NCBI GenBank assembly: GCA_028456385.1
Contig: JALNQF010000107.1
Span: 1 to 64,000 of the forward strand
DNA from: Ophiosphaerella korrae
Lineage: Eukaryota > Ascomycota > Dothideomycetes > Pleosporales > Phaeosphaeriaceae
Reading direction: 5' to 3'
Length of the DNA: 64,000 bases
The position numbers and the translations under genes are program-made. Below are positions 12,401-22,259 of this stretch, one piece after another (positions within the stretch are counted from its first letter, which is position 1; each line of letters opens with the position of its first letter). Under the pieces are notes generated by a model. That model saw only the letters and a program-made list of their open reading frames with translations. It did no database searches and was not told where the DNA came from.

Positions 12401-12854
12401 CGTACAATTGCACAATCTCCTCGTACTGCTTGATGTAGTCCTGGTCGGCGGCGAGGGCGGCCGGGTCCTGGTGTGCGCACAGCGTCTCGAAGGCCGGCAC
12501 GGATTCCTCGACCATGGTGACATCGTTGGACTTGAGGATGGTGCGCAAGATACGCAGCACGGCGGGGGCAAACAGCGGCAGGTCGCGCGGGCACTTCTCC
12601 ATCAAGGCCTTGACAATCTGCAGCGTGACCTGGACGCTCCCCGTGCTGGCCTTCCACACATCCTTGGTCGCGCGCTTGTCGAGAAAGTCGCCGACCTTCT
12701 GCAGTTTGCTGCGGCGCGTGCTAGCATAGTAGAGCAGGTAGCTCAGCTCGCTCGAGTTGGCCTTGACCTGGGCATTGTTCTTCTGGAACTTGGGATAGCA
12801 CTTGAGGATCAACACCTGGTGTTTGGGGCGGCACGCCTCCCGCGCAGCATTCAT
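9486..12854 (-). CDS. EFR3: EFR3-like plasma-membrane scaffold of the PI4-kinase complex
   Basis: A single open frame of 1122 aa starts at ATG 12854. Recognition rests on the N-terminus (CRPKHQVLILKCYP, then SSELSYLLYYASTRRSKL and VGDFLDKRA), which matches the conserved fungal Efr3 N-terminus with its Cys residues and basic patch. Residues 1 to about 750 are helix-rich and consistent with the ARM/HEAT-like repeats of the family. The last 300 residues are Ser/Pro-rich, low-complexity and probably disordered. In yeast, Efr3 anchors the Stt4 PI4-kinase through Ypp1 at plasma-membrane patches and supports PI4P synthesis; I infer the same role here. No intron is needed. The length fits filamentous-fungal members. 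Confidence 0.88.
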   Translation of the reverse strand: MNAAREACRPKHQVLILKCYPKFQKNNAQVKANSSELSYLLYYASTRRSKLQKVGDFLDKRATKDVWKASTGSVQVTLQIVKALMEKCPRDLPLFAPAVLRILRTILKSNDVTMVEESVPAFETLCAHQDPAALAADQDYIKQYEEIVQLYAELASKTTIKTGKTPVSWPVAIRYRKAGLQALKAVASSESLGSETSRQLAVIIPVVLLNIHSETGAYIKRLSSREAEKDEHEKELALRRRRSVSTARTDEDEGGDPIAASGTTEDADKLAEEEVGVLALQALRNIFQGVNRGQLRLATSAVLSFIETHTKSAEYMGNESGNWATTLMATISGWAPVQDRYMILVGAVETLVHSPIVEDDLGRQLVLATVIDYLLASTINFIGLSVMDVLVGLISHTLLLLQLGGPGSSVLPHHQQTTSVLTEKSVDGHESSNTLAGVVVMEVAKAPSPARFRLLETVQKCMADLATHVYYTDQISDMVEAILSRLKPSRITAISTAEAIENPTGTIDAVVDSASLQEKTNVDRFFSFETARVTALESVKAIIKTANTRRPDGSSASVSRGRVGVSVWEGTQWLLRDPSGKVRKAYVDAVVTWLNLEKQKHDLRIVENYRRKEKQNDKGGLARRAVSNASQKERTTKPSKGKDTFLPLLHLAIYENALYYVDSEEDYLLLHLLLTTLVNKLGVNAARSGLPMIMRLQDDIATIEDPGTKVRVSSLVHGYLWALSIALDFEVSSVGRLLHSEISRRNNKGLWVKSIRVPPMPIDSIQTPHPNPVRLPSTTVQSEALNPFDNREALVEKISDGYSSSLYSPPSSPPGSPGRSMSISSSVPAIHQPANAKPAPELSFKIREELLSDWTRDACLATNTKDSSSASMTGSRSGTQRTSTQKNNYLGVNIPNGTLDSASNSPVPSPRRAHSKPPSTSYGLINGLGSPKGNPGSSRTPGSSSSQRSTVRIDDLKRALSGSGPHAPRTSYSMRAPSHRARSSSASDSLVSIHSLSDASFLDSTTPTPRPTSAKSSHAQTAHDVAFAKDGVPPVPPIPDSLREHSVSPTTGAESTDFARPRTAPVRKSKSVKSAGRRGRSGERKASRGAGKPDFSGFLDSLGVDSEGEEGEGRLGVGRAPY

Positions 12855-13629
12855 TGGGGGCGAGGTGGCCGGTCAGCAGAGGACACGATGTACAGGCACA
12901 CCACACGCTATGGGGCGGGCGCGCGCGGACAGACAGGAGCGAGGCGAATTGGGGCGGATGGACGAGGGGACTACCGCTGGTGCATCATCTGCGTCTGGTC
13001 ACGGATCATGGAGAGGGACAATAGATAGGGGATGCAGCATCTAGCGGGTGAGGGAGACAGCGGATACATACGCACTCGGTGCTCGTGCCCAACCAACAAA
13101 TGTCGACGTTTCCGTCAGCCCGCCAAGCACAATGACGAACGTCGGCCTAGGCTAGCCCTGCCACGCAGCTAGCCCCTGCACCCGTTCACCACCCATGGCG
13201 GAACGTCGTTACCTTATGAGACGTTCCAAAACCACGCATGTAGTCGCATAGTTTTTCGCACAGTACGAACTTATTATTTAGCGCATTCTACATACTCTTC
13301 TTAGCAGTTTCGGCTTGCATCAAGTACGCATCGGATATAGTCCTTCTGGCCGACCTTGTCTTTTCAAAGCGTCGCACGCCGATCTGAAGCAGTCTGATTG
13401 TGCTGGATAAGCTCTTGTGACCGCGTAAAACCAAGGCGCCTTTTTCAGTTGGTAATTATATTTCTTATTGGATAAGAATATTCTTTGCTTCTTTAGAGTA
13501 AGTATATAGTAGCGAAAAATGATATACTATACAAAGGCAACTGCAGTCTTATTTATCGGAGGCAAGTCTCGAAGATAAGTGAACGAAAAAGTTCATTGTT
13601 GAGGTGTCTGCAGTAATCTCAATTTCGAA
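12855..13629. other. Intergenic: EFR3 5' flank, then AT-rich sequence
   Basis: The first 200 bp are GC-rich and probably hold the EFR3 5' UTR and promoter. Sequence from about 13430 to 13530 is AT-rich with short repeats. No gene is seen. Confidence 0.5.
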
Positions 13630-16600
13630 CTACTCTTCTAGCAAAAGTACACGCTCCAGCGCCTTCACAAATTCGTCGTACTCTGTCTTGAAAGACCAAT
13701 CAAGCTCCTCGAAGCCTACTAACCCAAAACGAGATCCGAAACAACGAAACTCAGATCTAAACCTGTATAAAATGTGTTCAGGAGGATGCTTCTCCCAATT
13801 CACAATCTTTGGAAAGACTCCGTGATCCATAAGCCAACGCACTGTTTCCGTCGCACTCAGAGCGTGATTATTTTTGTAATTCTCCGGGATAGAATCTGCC
13901 GTTACTAGCACTGATTTTACAACGCCTCTCATATTTGTGGAGTTCGGAACTATATCGATGTTAAATTGTGCGTCCAAGTCTTCGAAAATAGGCAAGGTCG
14001 CGTCTGATCTTACAACAAATGTAGTTTTACCGGGATCCCCCGAGTTGCCAAAGATGATAACAAGTGCTTTTGGCTCGGCAACACTCTTTCTAGCAAGTTC
14101 CCTAACCGCGATATCCAATCTAACTCCATGGCGATCGGCAGCTTCAAGGAGCCTGCGATGTATTAGGTAAAGCAGATGGTCGACGCTGAGTTCAAAGACC
14201 ACATCGAATGCGCTGAGGTCTGAACCGTATGGAAACAGGCCACCCGTTCCAATTTCCTCTTCGCCCCAGGCGCGATATCCGACAAATAGGCTGCCATCGG
14301 TTTTGGCGCCATAATCGAGGAACTCGTAAATGATCTCGAGGTACCCTTGGATAATGTTTGTAGATTTATATGTAATATGATACAAATTCTGGTAAGCCTT
14401 GAGTAGTAACGTGTTGAAAGCAGTCTGGAATCTCAATCCAACCGTGACTGCCAAGTCGGGATCAGATGGCGAAAGATTGCAGTCTGCCTCAGCCCTGAGT
14501 AGAGCCGAGCTCATTTCGTATCTCATCTGTACTTCAATAAGGTCTAACAGAGAAGCCCGGTCCCAGTTATTTGCCCAGGATAGCAAATCCGAAGTGATAC
14601 GGCGTGCTGTTGACCTGTCAACGGATAGCCGTCCAATGCACTTTAGAACAACTTCAGACCAGCCTACTGATGCCGCAAACTTGACGAACGAAAATTTGTC
14701 TAAGAAATCTCTTGATTGAGGGGCTCTGGTCAATAAGCTCTCCATGAGGTTGAACAAAGCGAGATGTTCAAGATGTGGAATCCTGCTCCTGGTCTGCCGA
14801 AACTCTGCCATAATCCAGGAGCCTCTTTTGAGAAAACTTGCTAGCGGTGTTGTCCCCACGATAGCTTCCCGATATATAGCGATAACCCGAAGCCAAATAT
14901 CAATCTCGGTCGCTGTCAAATTGGCATTGTTAAGCATTCGTTGCCCATCTTCGGTGTCAGCGAGGAAGTCGAACGCACTTCGGTGAATGAATGATATACG
15001 AGAATCGATCAATAGTTCATTTGGGTATGGGCTGACTTCGAGTAACCCTCCGGATCGAAAAAGAATGTGATGACGCATTCTCTTGCACTGATCAATAAGG
15101 TATGGCAACGTGACGTTCTGACCACCAGCAAACATCTGTCGACGTATTCTTGGTTCCGCAATGAGGAGCATCTCCAATAGAGTGAGATATACATTGTTAC
15201 TGACCGGCTTAAAATGCAGAGCGATTCGAAAGTACCGCGCGGCATCTTTTTGATTTAAAACCCTATCATCTTCGTTCATCCTATCAATCATTTCTTTGTA
15301 GAGTCCGGCCAGGGTATTCGGAAGTTGGTGTATTCGGGTCCAGAGCTTGTCCCAATCTTCATATGAGATCAAACCTCGACAGATACTTTTCGTTACCAAA
15401 CTCACCCACAGGAAGACACCATCTGATCGGCGTACAACTTCATCTCGGAGCCTTTCTCGATTTTTGTCCGTTATAGATCCGGCTGGTACCTCTTCGAGTG
15501 TCTGGGACACATACTTGAGCATATCTTTCACGGTTAAATCTTGGACTCGAAGCTTGGGATACTTTGCGAAAGCATTCACGAACACAAGCTCCGGGCGGCT
15601 TCCGAGACACAATTTCACGTGCGAGACTTCTGAAAATTGTATTAATCGCTTGGCCAGACCTTGAAAGCCACCGAATTCCTCCTCATCAATTTCGTCCAAG
15701 CCATCCAAAAACATACAAACTGGCGAGGAGTCGAATTTCAACGCTTCAAGCAGCAAATCTTCTAATTCTGACAAAGACCAGTCACTGGGAGACGTCTTTC
15801 CTGAAACTCTATGGCAAAAGGTTCGCGCAGCGTCAGGCCTAGCATTAAAGAGCTGGTGAAGGAGCGTTGCCAGGATCCCCTTCTGGCTACGTTGCGTCGG
15901 TGTTCCGGGCTTCCATATAAACGCACGCAAAACAACCGGTTCCCTGGGGGTCAACCATTCTTGTAAGAGACTCATCGTTTGCTTATTTGTTGTGAGGTAT
16001 CGCATCAAGCTGCTCTTTCCTGATCCTAGAGGTGTGAGCGGGAATTTAGCTTTAGAGGGGACAGCCCTACCTGGTTTTCCAGAAATCCAATAAATGCCGT
16101 CGCCAGATCGGAGCCAATCTGTGAAACTGTCCCATATAATAGTTTGATCCCACTTCTCGATCTTGTGTTCGTCTTCGAGTATCCACTTGAATGTTCCTTT
16201 GTGCGATTGGTTGATTGAAGATGCTGTTTCTCTCTCGTTCATCTCGGGTACTCTAAGACTCAAGATAACGTTTTCAATATGACGCTGTTCACCCTGAGAT
16301 GTGTGATACTTTTCGAAACTTGAGTCGAGGTGTGATCTCATTGCGCTTGACTCCGTAGCCACGGTCAAGCGCATTCGTTCGCCTTCTTCCTGAATGACGC
16401 TCTTTATTTTACCAGTGTTGTTGTCGACGAGTTCTTCTAGTTTAGTGTTGCCATCTTTGACAAGTTGCACGAAGCTCTTGAGCTCCACTTTGACATCGTC
16501 AGTGTTAGTTGAGGGCACAGCCTGAAGCGCGTCCCGATTTTTGCTATCCAGATGTCAGCGTAGATGCATACCTACGTGCTCGCTCATTAGCTCACCTTAG

Positions 16601-17020
16601 CCTGACAAGGATCCGCGTTTCCATCAAACTCTGATCACTCTTCACTTGGACATCCATCTTTTCAATCTTCGACTTGAGGAGGAAGTAATACTTTCCAGCG
16701 TTTTTGATAGAGGCGGTGATCGATGGACTTCTGTCATTCCGGCACTTCGCCAACTCTTTCTCAAGCTGTCGTATCGTGGCAAGCATTGAAGCTACTATTC
16801 TTGCGAGCTCCTTGTCATCTTGGGAGGTATTCAGCGAGGCATTCTTTAAATCGTTATCCAGATCCTGTGCGATACTGCGTAACTTAGAGCACCGAGACTG
16901 CACCTCAGGGACTGGAGAGTGGCCTTCGTAGATATCTTTGCATAAAGTGATAGCTGCTCCTGTGAAATGAATAGCTTGCATAACATTGCATGCTACACTG
17001 AATACTTCCAGGCCGGACAT
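13630..17020 (-). CDS. NACHT-domain STAND protein with fungal N-terminal domain and DUF7791-like region
   Basis: The model is complement(13630..16025, 16071..16543, 16596..17020), 1097 aa. Introns are 52 nt (GTGAGC, CTGAC branch, ATAG) and 45 nt (GTAGGG...CTAG); both keep frame. Residues 1-141 form the N-terminal domain common in fungal STAND proteins (MSGLEVFSVACNVMQAIHF), of Helo/SesA-like type, followed by a probable coiled coil at 150-250. The NACHT has Walker A GKPGSGKS (about 298-305) and Walker B CMFLDGLDEID (about 403). The region with DGVFLWVSLV and later YRFRSEFRCF resembles DUF7791-containing proteins. No WD40, ankyrin or TPR repeats are evident at the C-terminus. Such proteins are candidate intracellular sensors in non-self recognition; ligand and partner are unknown. 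The second intron interrupts the P-loop codons, has no stop and is a multiple of three. The gene looks intact, unlike its relatives nearby. Confidence 0.85.
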
Positions 17021-17610
17021 TTCTAGTGGGTAGCAAAAAGACGCAGTGTTATAGCAAAATTATTGTCATAAAGCGAGTTGAAGTTCACGATTATAACGAG
17101 TCGTGAAGAGTAGATAGCGAGTGAAGGCTGATGGAGTCGCCTTCCCAACCCGAGTGCCCGCACCTGCATTATCAAGTCAGGCTGAAAGTCGCTTACCATA
17201 GGGACTGCATGCACTAATCGTGAGGCGCAGGCAATCTATGTCGCAAATCTCGTGCCAAAGGCCTATTTTAACTCAACCATCGGGCTGGCATCTTTGTTCA
17301 ATAATCATTGGGGTGGTCGGCCAATGATATTGTTCAATGTTCTCGAGTGGGTGTTTTTATAGGAACACTTCTGCAAAGCGTGGGAAAAGGGAACGACAGG
17401 GTGCACATCACTTTTGATACCCCGCCTCCCAAAAAAAAAAGAAGCTGCAGAACTTTCTCAGGCACCCAGCCTTAACAATAGCATTACAACCTATTCCAAG
17501 ACGACAACGTCGTCGAATGCATAAGAACGCCGTTTGGGAGAACAGACTTTCTTTCGATTGTATGTTATCTAGCCTCCTTATTTGCTGTAATTTATGATAA
17601 TATCCAATAT
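17021..17610. other. Intergenic: promoter side of the NACHT gene
   Basis: No gene is visible. An A11 run lies near 17431-17441. Sequence next to 17020 should hold the promoter of the minus-strand NACHT gene; sequence near 17550-17610 should be the 3' UTR of the following minus-strand gene. Confidence 0.45.
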
Positions 17611-18846
17611 CTATCCGCCGGAAGGCTTGATGGCCTCTGTTTCCTTCTTCGGGAGCCTCGGGTACTTAAAGTAACCGCTCGGACTCAGAATATCTCGTCT
17701 CGCTTGTTCACTCGCCCCGTAGTATTTATTCTTCCCGGTGGCGCTCCAGAACCTCCCTGACTCCCCAGGTACTTTTATTTTCTTCTGCGATTTCTCAGGC
17801 TTCAGGCTGCCCATTCGACTTGCCCGCTCAAGGCCTAGCAGCCCATCATCTTTCTGCGGCGCATCCGTCGTTGTCAAGTAGCTCTTGGACCCAGCGTCCA
17901 TGAGCTCCCTGCGGAGTTCTCTGGGAAGCCCCGCTTGATGTCCTTGAACCACGTTTTTCTGGACAGATTTCTTGACCGCGAAGAGCCGATCTGTGATGTT
18001 TCCTTTCGGAATAAGCATGTTGATATGTTTGAAAATGACGAACTGCATCACCCTGCCATCCGTCACCGGATCGATCTTGTACTCGGAGCCCTCGGGCATC
18101 GACTTCAAGATGAAGTCTGGTCGTAGGTGTGGGAAATGGGCGTGTACCCATAGCCAAGTATCGTTCTCCAGCGCTTTAAGTTTCTCTACCTTCTTGCCCT
18201 TACCGCCTCCTCCGCTACTGTAGTGGATGGCAAATTCAACTGGTGAGCCATAAGCGATGAATTGATAGGAGCGCTCGATTGCGACTTTGAAGTACGCTTC
18301 AGGGCTTGACAAGTTCAATACTGTCGTCCTCAAAGACCCAAGATTCTTGGCTGCGGATCCCACCTTCCCATCCTCCTTCTTGAACATACGGGTCTCGAGA
18401 ATGCCATAGTCCGTAAATTTTGTGTGTATACTCCCCGCCTGAAGCTTTTCCAACGGTCCAACCAAATTCTTCCCGATGTTGTGCCGAAGGTATAGCAGGC
18501 GCCCGGGCTGAATGTGATTTTTGAGCAGCTCTTCTAGTGATAACGCAGTCGAGCTGGCGTCGTCATCAACCAGGTTTACTTTATATTCCGAAGGCCCAGG
18601 GCGCACAACTTCAAAACGCGAGAATGGGATGATCTTGTGCATCCCTAAAGCAGTCTTGGCTCGAGCAGTCTTGTAGAGACAGAGATGTCGGCGCTGCGCA
18701 ACGCATGGCAACGAGCAATTGTCGCGTTGCCGATCTGGTAGGCTTTGTGGGCGGTAAAGAGCTAGAAGCGATCGCGTGGAAACTCGAATCGGCGGTAAAA
18801 GAAGCGATCGGAACTCGACCATGGGAATTCGGGTGGACAGTGGCAT
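17611..18846 (-). CDS. Conserved fungal protein of unknown function, probable mitochondrial targeting
   Basis: A single exon of 411 aa starts at ATG 18846. The first 65 residues are rich in Arg, Ser and Leu and almost lack acidic residues, which fits a mitochondrial presequence. The mature part begins near KIIPFSRFEVVRPGP. It contains a Gly/Lys loop (SSGGGGKGKK, about residue 212) between predicted alpha/beta segments, and a basic C-terminal tail. I do not recognise a named domain. The coding sequence is well balanced and uninterrupted, so I regard it as a real gene. An alternative start at the next ATG (Met 9) is possible. Confidence 0.65.
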   Translation of the reverse strand: MPLSTRIPMVEFRSLLLPPIRVSTRSLLALYRPQSLPDRQRDNCSLPCVAQRRHLCLYKTARAKTALGMHKIIPFSRFEVVRPGPSEYKVNLVDDDASSTALSLEELLKNHIQPGRLLYLRHNIGKNLVGPLEKLQAGSIHTKFTDYGILETRMFKKEDGKVGSAAKNLGSLRTTVLNLSSPEAYFKVAIERSYQFIAYGSPVEFAIHYSSGGGGKGKKVEKLKALENDTWLWVHAHFPHLRPDFILKSMPEGSEYKIDPVTDGRVMQFVIFKHINMLIPKGNITDRLFAVKKSVQKNVVQGHQAGLPRELRRELMDAGSKSYLTTTDAPQKDDGLLGLERASRMGSLKPEKSQKKIKVPGESGRFWSATGKNKYYGASEQARRDILSPSGYFKYPRLPKKETEAIKPSGG

Positions 18847-19152
18847 CGTGGCTGTTGTGGTGGTTGTGCCGTCAAAGTAGAACAGGTCAAGCCTTGTGGC
18901 GGAAAAAAGTTATGGGCATGACTCACTTAGCGTTCTTTCCACCGCCACCACTTGTCATGTGCCATTTCTCAAGCCGCGCAAGTGTCCTGCTCGTGCTACT
19001 CTGAGCTACAGCTATTCCAACTAGTAATTCTAAAAGTTAACATCTGTAACTTGATACACTTATGATCGTAACCACCATTTATGCGGTTATAATTTGCATC
19101 CTACGTGTTGCCTTTACATTCTGATGCGTTCGTGAACTTACTACTTCGTGTA

Positions 19153-19542
19153 ACGTAGTTGGCAAGCGAGCTGCGCACCCCAAAACACACCAAAAAAAGC
19201 CTCTTAAATCTTAGCAACAGCTCTACAAAATAAGCTAAAAATTTATACTTACTTTGTATACCTATCCTAAGACCAAGACTCTAGTTTGAAAAGAATCTAT
19301 TACGTAGTTTTTAAGATAATGTAAGATAATGTAAGATAATTAATAAATCTAGAAAATTGGGGGCCAAAATAATATATGTTGGGAGCAATAGAGCCTATAA
19401 AGCTAAGAATTTTAAGATAAACTAAGTATATATATAAAAGACTATACTTAAATTTTCAGCTTATTTCGTAGAGCTATTGCTAAGATTCAAGAGGCTGTTT
19501 TTTGGTGTATTTTGGGGTGCGCAGCTCGCTTGTCAACTACGT
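19153..19542. mobile_element. Tc1/mariner-like MITE, 390 bp, with long terminal inverted repeats
   Basis: The left end reads ACGTAGTTGGCAAGCGAGCT and the right end, reverse-complemented, ACGTAGTTGACAAGCGAGCT. The match continues for roughly 100 bp with scattered transitions (through GCGCACCCCAAAA and AGCCTCTTRAATCTTAGCAA). TA flanks both ends (19151-19152 and 19543-19544), matching the TA target duplication of Tc1/mariner elements. The interior is AT-rich, with three copies of GTAAGATAAT-like sequence near 19313-19341, and has no coding capacity. It is a non-autonomous element needing a transposase from elsewhere. Differences between the arms are mostly C/T or G/A, consistent with age or mild RIP. 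Confidence 0.88.
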
Positions 19543-19727
19543 TAGCGAGGAATAGCGCCCAGAATCACCACTTTGATGTATCCGAGATATACAAAGAGTT
19601 GAGGTGGAAAAGACCAGCACGATATTCGACCACGCCTAGCTCATTACAGCCACTCGGTCGAGCCAGAATTCTCGCGAAACGGGACGAAAATATAGAAACG
19701 CCTGTTACTTTCCACTTCATTTCACTT

Positions 19728-21262
19728 TTATCGTTTCATTCTCCAGACTCGTGCGAGTTGTTGTTTTTTCGCGTTTGCAATCCTTTGACGTTGCTCATCG
19801 CCCGGTTTCATCGCATTCCATGAGCCAATTGTTGAATGCTGTTTGACGTAGCCTTTATTGATACTAAAGGAAGAGACTATGACCTTGAGGCGAGCGCTCG
19901 TTATATTCCGCCCAAGAGCTAGCAAGAGGTCTGTAGCTACACAGGTGTTATCATCAGCTGCGAAACGGAGAAAGTCAGGATCGGCGACGACATAGACAAT
20001 GTCGAGGCTAGCGAGGCAGCGGTTCAATATAGAGAGCCAGTCGTCTTGGCTAGAGGCGCTGCGGAGGCTGGCTAGGGTTATTGGGAAGTCTTGTAATGAT
20101 AGAGCGTTGCTATTGATTTCTAGGGCGTGAAGGACGGAAGTACGGAGGATGTTTTCGACGTAGGGATTTTGGTTCTGGTATTCCGCGAAACGTAAGGCCC
20201 ATATGATTGGTCTTTTAGCAGTTTGGATTTGCTGTAGGAGATTGAGGAGGAGGTTCTTGCCGTATGCTACATCTCGGGTTTCTATGATGAAGTAGGGTAT
20301 GTCGACATCCTTGGACCAATTGCGAAGACTTCCTATCTCCGATTGTGAAAGGGAAATGACATTTGTTTGTCTTCGAGCAAAGGCAGAACAGTAATTCAAG
20401 CTCCGGCCCGAAGAGGGAATGTCGTTCATGAAAGGCGCTGACATGATTTGGTTGAGTTGAATTGCTCTAATCATTGTAGTATTCGATTGAACGTCTAGCT
20501 GAATTTGAGATGAGAGCGAACGAGCACCTTCAGTTGATCAGTATCTATAGGTACAGATATCTTGTGGTTGATCGTACAAGAAGCAATTTGAACGACTCGG
20601 TCGGCTTTGAGTAAGACATGGTCTCGAAGACGCTTGATCTCTAGAAGTGCAAGGCTAAGGTCCTTACTTGTGTCATCAAATTTGGCGTATACTGCGCGTA
20701 ACTCTGCCTGCGCTGCTGTAGTTGCAATTTCATCCACGCTTCTGGTCAGCTCGTTGATTTCACTAAGCTGCTCTTGAAAATCTAGAGAGAATGGTTTGAA
20801 GATGGCTCCAATGCCACGTCTTGCTTTACCCTTTTGATACCAGGGCATAGCATGAACTAGGAACTGGATCAATTTGGTGTATAATTTTGAGACAGCCTGT
20901 TGCATCTGAGGAGATGGATATAAAATTAGCTTCAACTCGTGTCTAGGTAGATATTCGGCAAATCTGCATAAGGCCTTTGACAGCTGATAAACGGACTCTT
21001 CGTGGTTTACAACACCCTTTTCGTGGTAATAAGTAGAAGGTTCTGCAGGTGGCAGGATTGCTTACAACAAAAAGTACATTTATAGCGCCCCACACTAAGG
21101 CCGCATATTCAGGATGATGTTGACCAGGACATCGAGAATTGAGCCATAATGATTGGCTCTTGCGGAGAATTGAGTTAGCCATTTCCAAGCTTTAGTGGAC
21201 CGTCTGGCATTGTATTTGTCTTGTGCGGCTCCAACAGCTTGAAGAACATCGTTGACTGATAC
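19728..21262 (-). pseudogene. DUF7708-type STAND-associated gene, broken by frameshifts
   Basis: Reading the minus strand from about 21262 gives DVLQAVGAAQDKYNA and then an HHPEYAALVWGA block typical of the fungal DUF7708 domain. These two blocks lie in different frames: one nucleotide is missing near 21120-21125, in the codons before HHPEY. An intron at 21017-21065 (GTAAGC...AAAAG, 49 nt) joins to GVVNHEESVYQLSKAL. The following LPRHELKLILYPSPQMQQAV and SVDEIATTAAQAELRAV are also family-typical. A second frame change lies near 20505-20530, before IQLDVQSNTTMIRAIQLNQI. The C-terminal part is open to the stop at 19728. No convincing start codon is present. In intact genes this domain heads proteins often linked to NACHT/STAND architectures. 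I call it a decayed gene rather than one with unusual introns because no GT-AG pair fits either break. Confidence 0.7.
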
Positions 21263-22259
21263 CTGAGTGGAGATTCATCCCTTGTCCTTCTCATCGTCGC
21301 AGAGCGTATCTATGAATATTCATTTTCCCTCCGTAAAGGCGTGCTTTAATAATTCATAATCACTAGCTAGTCCTTAGGCTATGATCAATCTCTACTTGAA
21401 TGGAAGGACGAGCTTTGTCAAAGAGTTGTTCCTGTACTAGCCTTGCGCTTGTCGTAGTCGATCCATGCCTCGAGGGTCCACGGAGGAAAGTAGCGTCGAA
21501 CGAGCCCTACGCCATCGCTCGAGGATTTAGCATTCGTTCCTCTGAATCCTGCACTATCTATGAAATTCACACGTCATGAAATGCAGAAGGGTGCGAGACA
21601 CAGGGCTGAAAGAAGGCGGGGTCATGCTCATGGGCCTGTCGTGCACCAGGCCGACGACGACCTGACAAAATCCACCTCACTGAGCCCCGCACCGATATAA
21701 GAATCTACTAGGAGCAGCATGCCACCTAATGCACCTTCCTCTCTTTCGCGTCAACAACGCAACCTTTTGTTTACTGGAGCTGGAGCGGGGAGAATTCTTG
21801 GCAAGCGCAAGTCGGACCAACCTCAGCCTGTTGGCACAAAGAGGCACGTGACGACAACCGCTTCTAACCAAGAGTCTAGCGATCAGGTAGACCACATCCC
21901 TTCTTCTGGCTCGACTTCCTCGGAGTCTGATGCCGATGAGTGTAAACGTACGCAATTTGATGTGACAGCAGACTTGAGCAGAGGTGGGTTCAAGCTTCTA
22001 GCCATGATATCTGTCGCCTTGACCAAGGATGATTCGTCTGTCGGCTCTAACGCATTCATATATTTCAAGTACAGGGCGCTAAAATTCCCACCTAGTAGAT
22101 AATCCCCCTGGCGAGCTGAAATCTCACCAGAGTGCAGCAAGAGACCACTGCGATCCTTCGCGCGCGAGTCAAGAGCACATCTTCCAAATCCGCATAATCC
22201 ATAGGAGACATTCCTTTTCGGCTTGTGAAATCTCGAACCATGTTGCTGGGGAAACTGTA
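21263..22259. other. Intergenic; one weak open frame (21719-22102, +)
   Basis: The open stretch at 21719-22102 would encode 127 aa rich in Ser, Arg and Asp (MPPNAPSSLSRQQRN...). It resembles the disordered N-terminus often preceding DUF7025/AAA proteins and might be the lost first exon of the broken gene that follows, but I cannot support that. Nothing else is recognisable. Confidence 0.35.

Noticed and set aside
12219..13028. 269-codon plus-strand open frame
   Set aside because: Antisense to the EFR3 N-terminus and 5' flank; no recognisable protein features.
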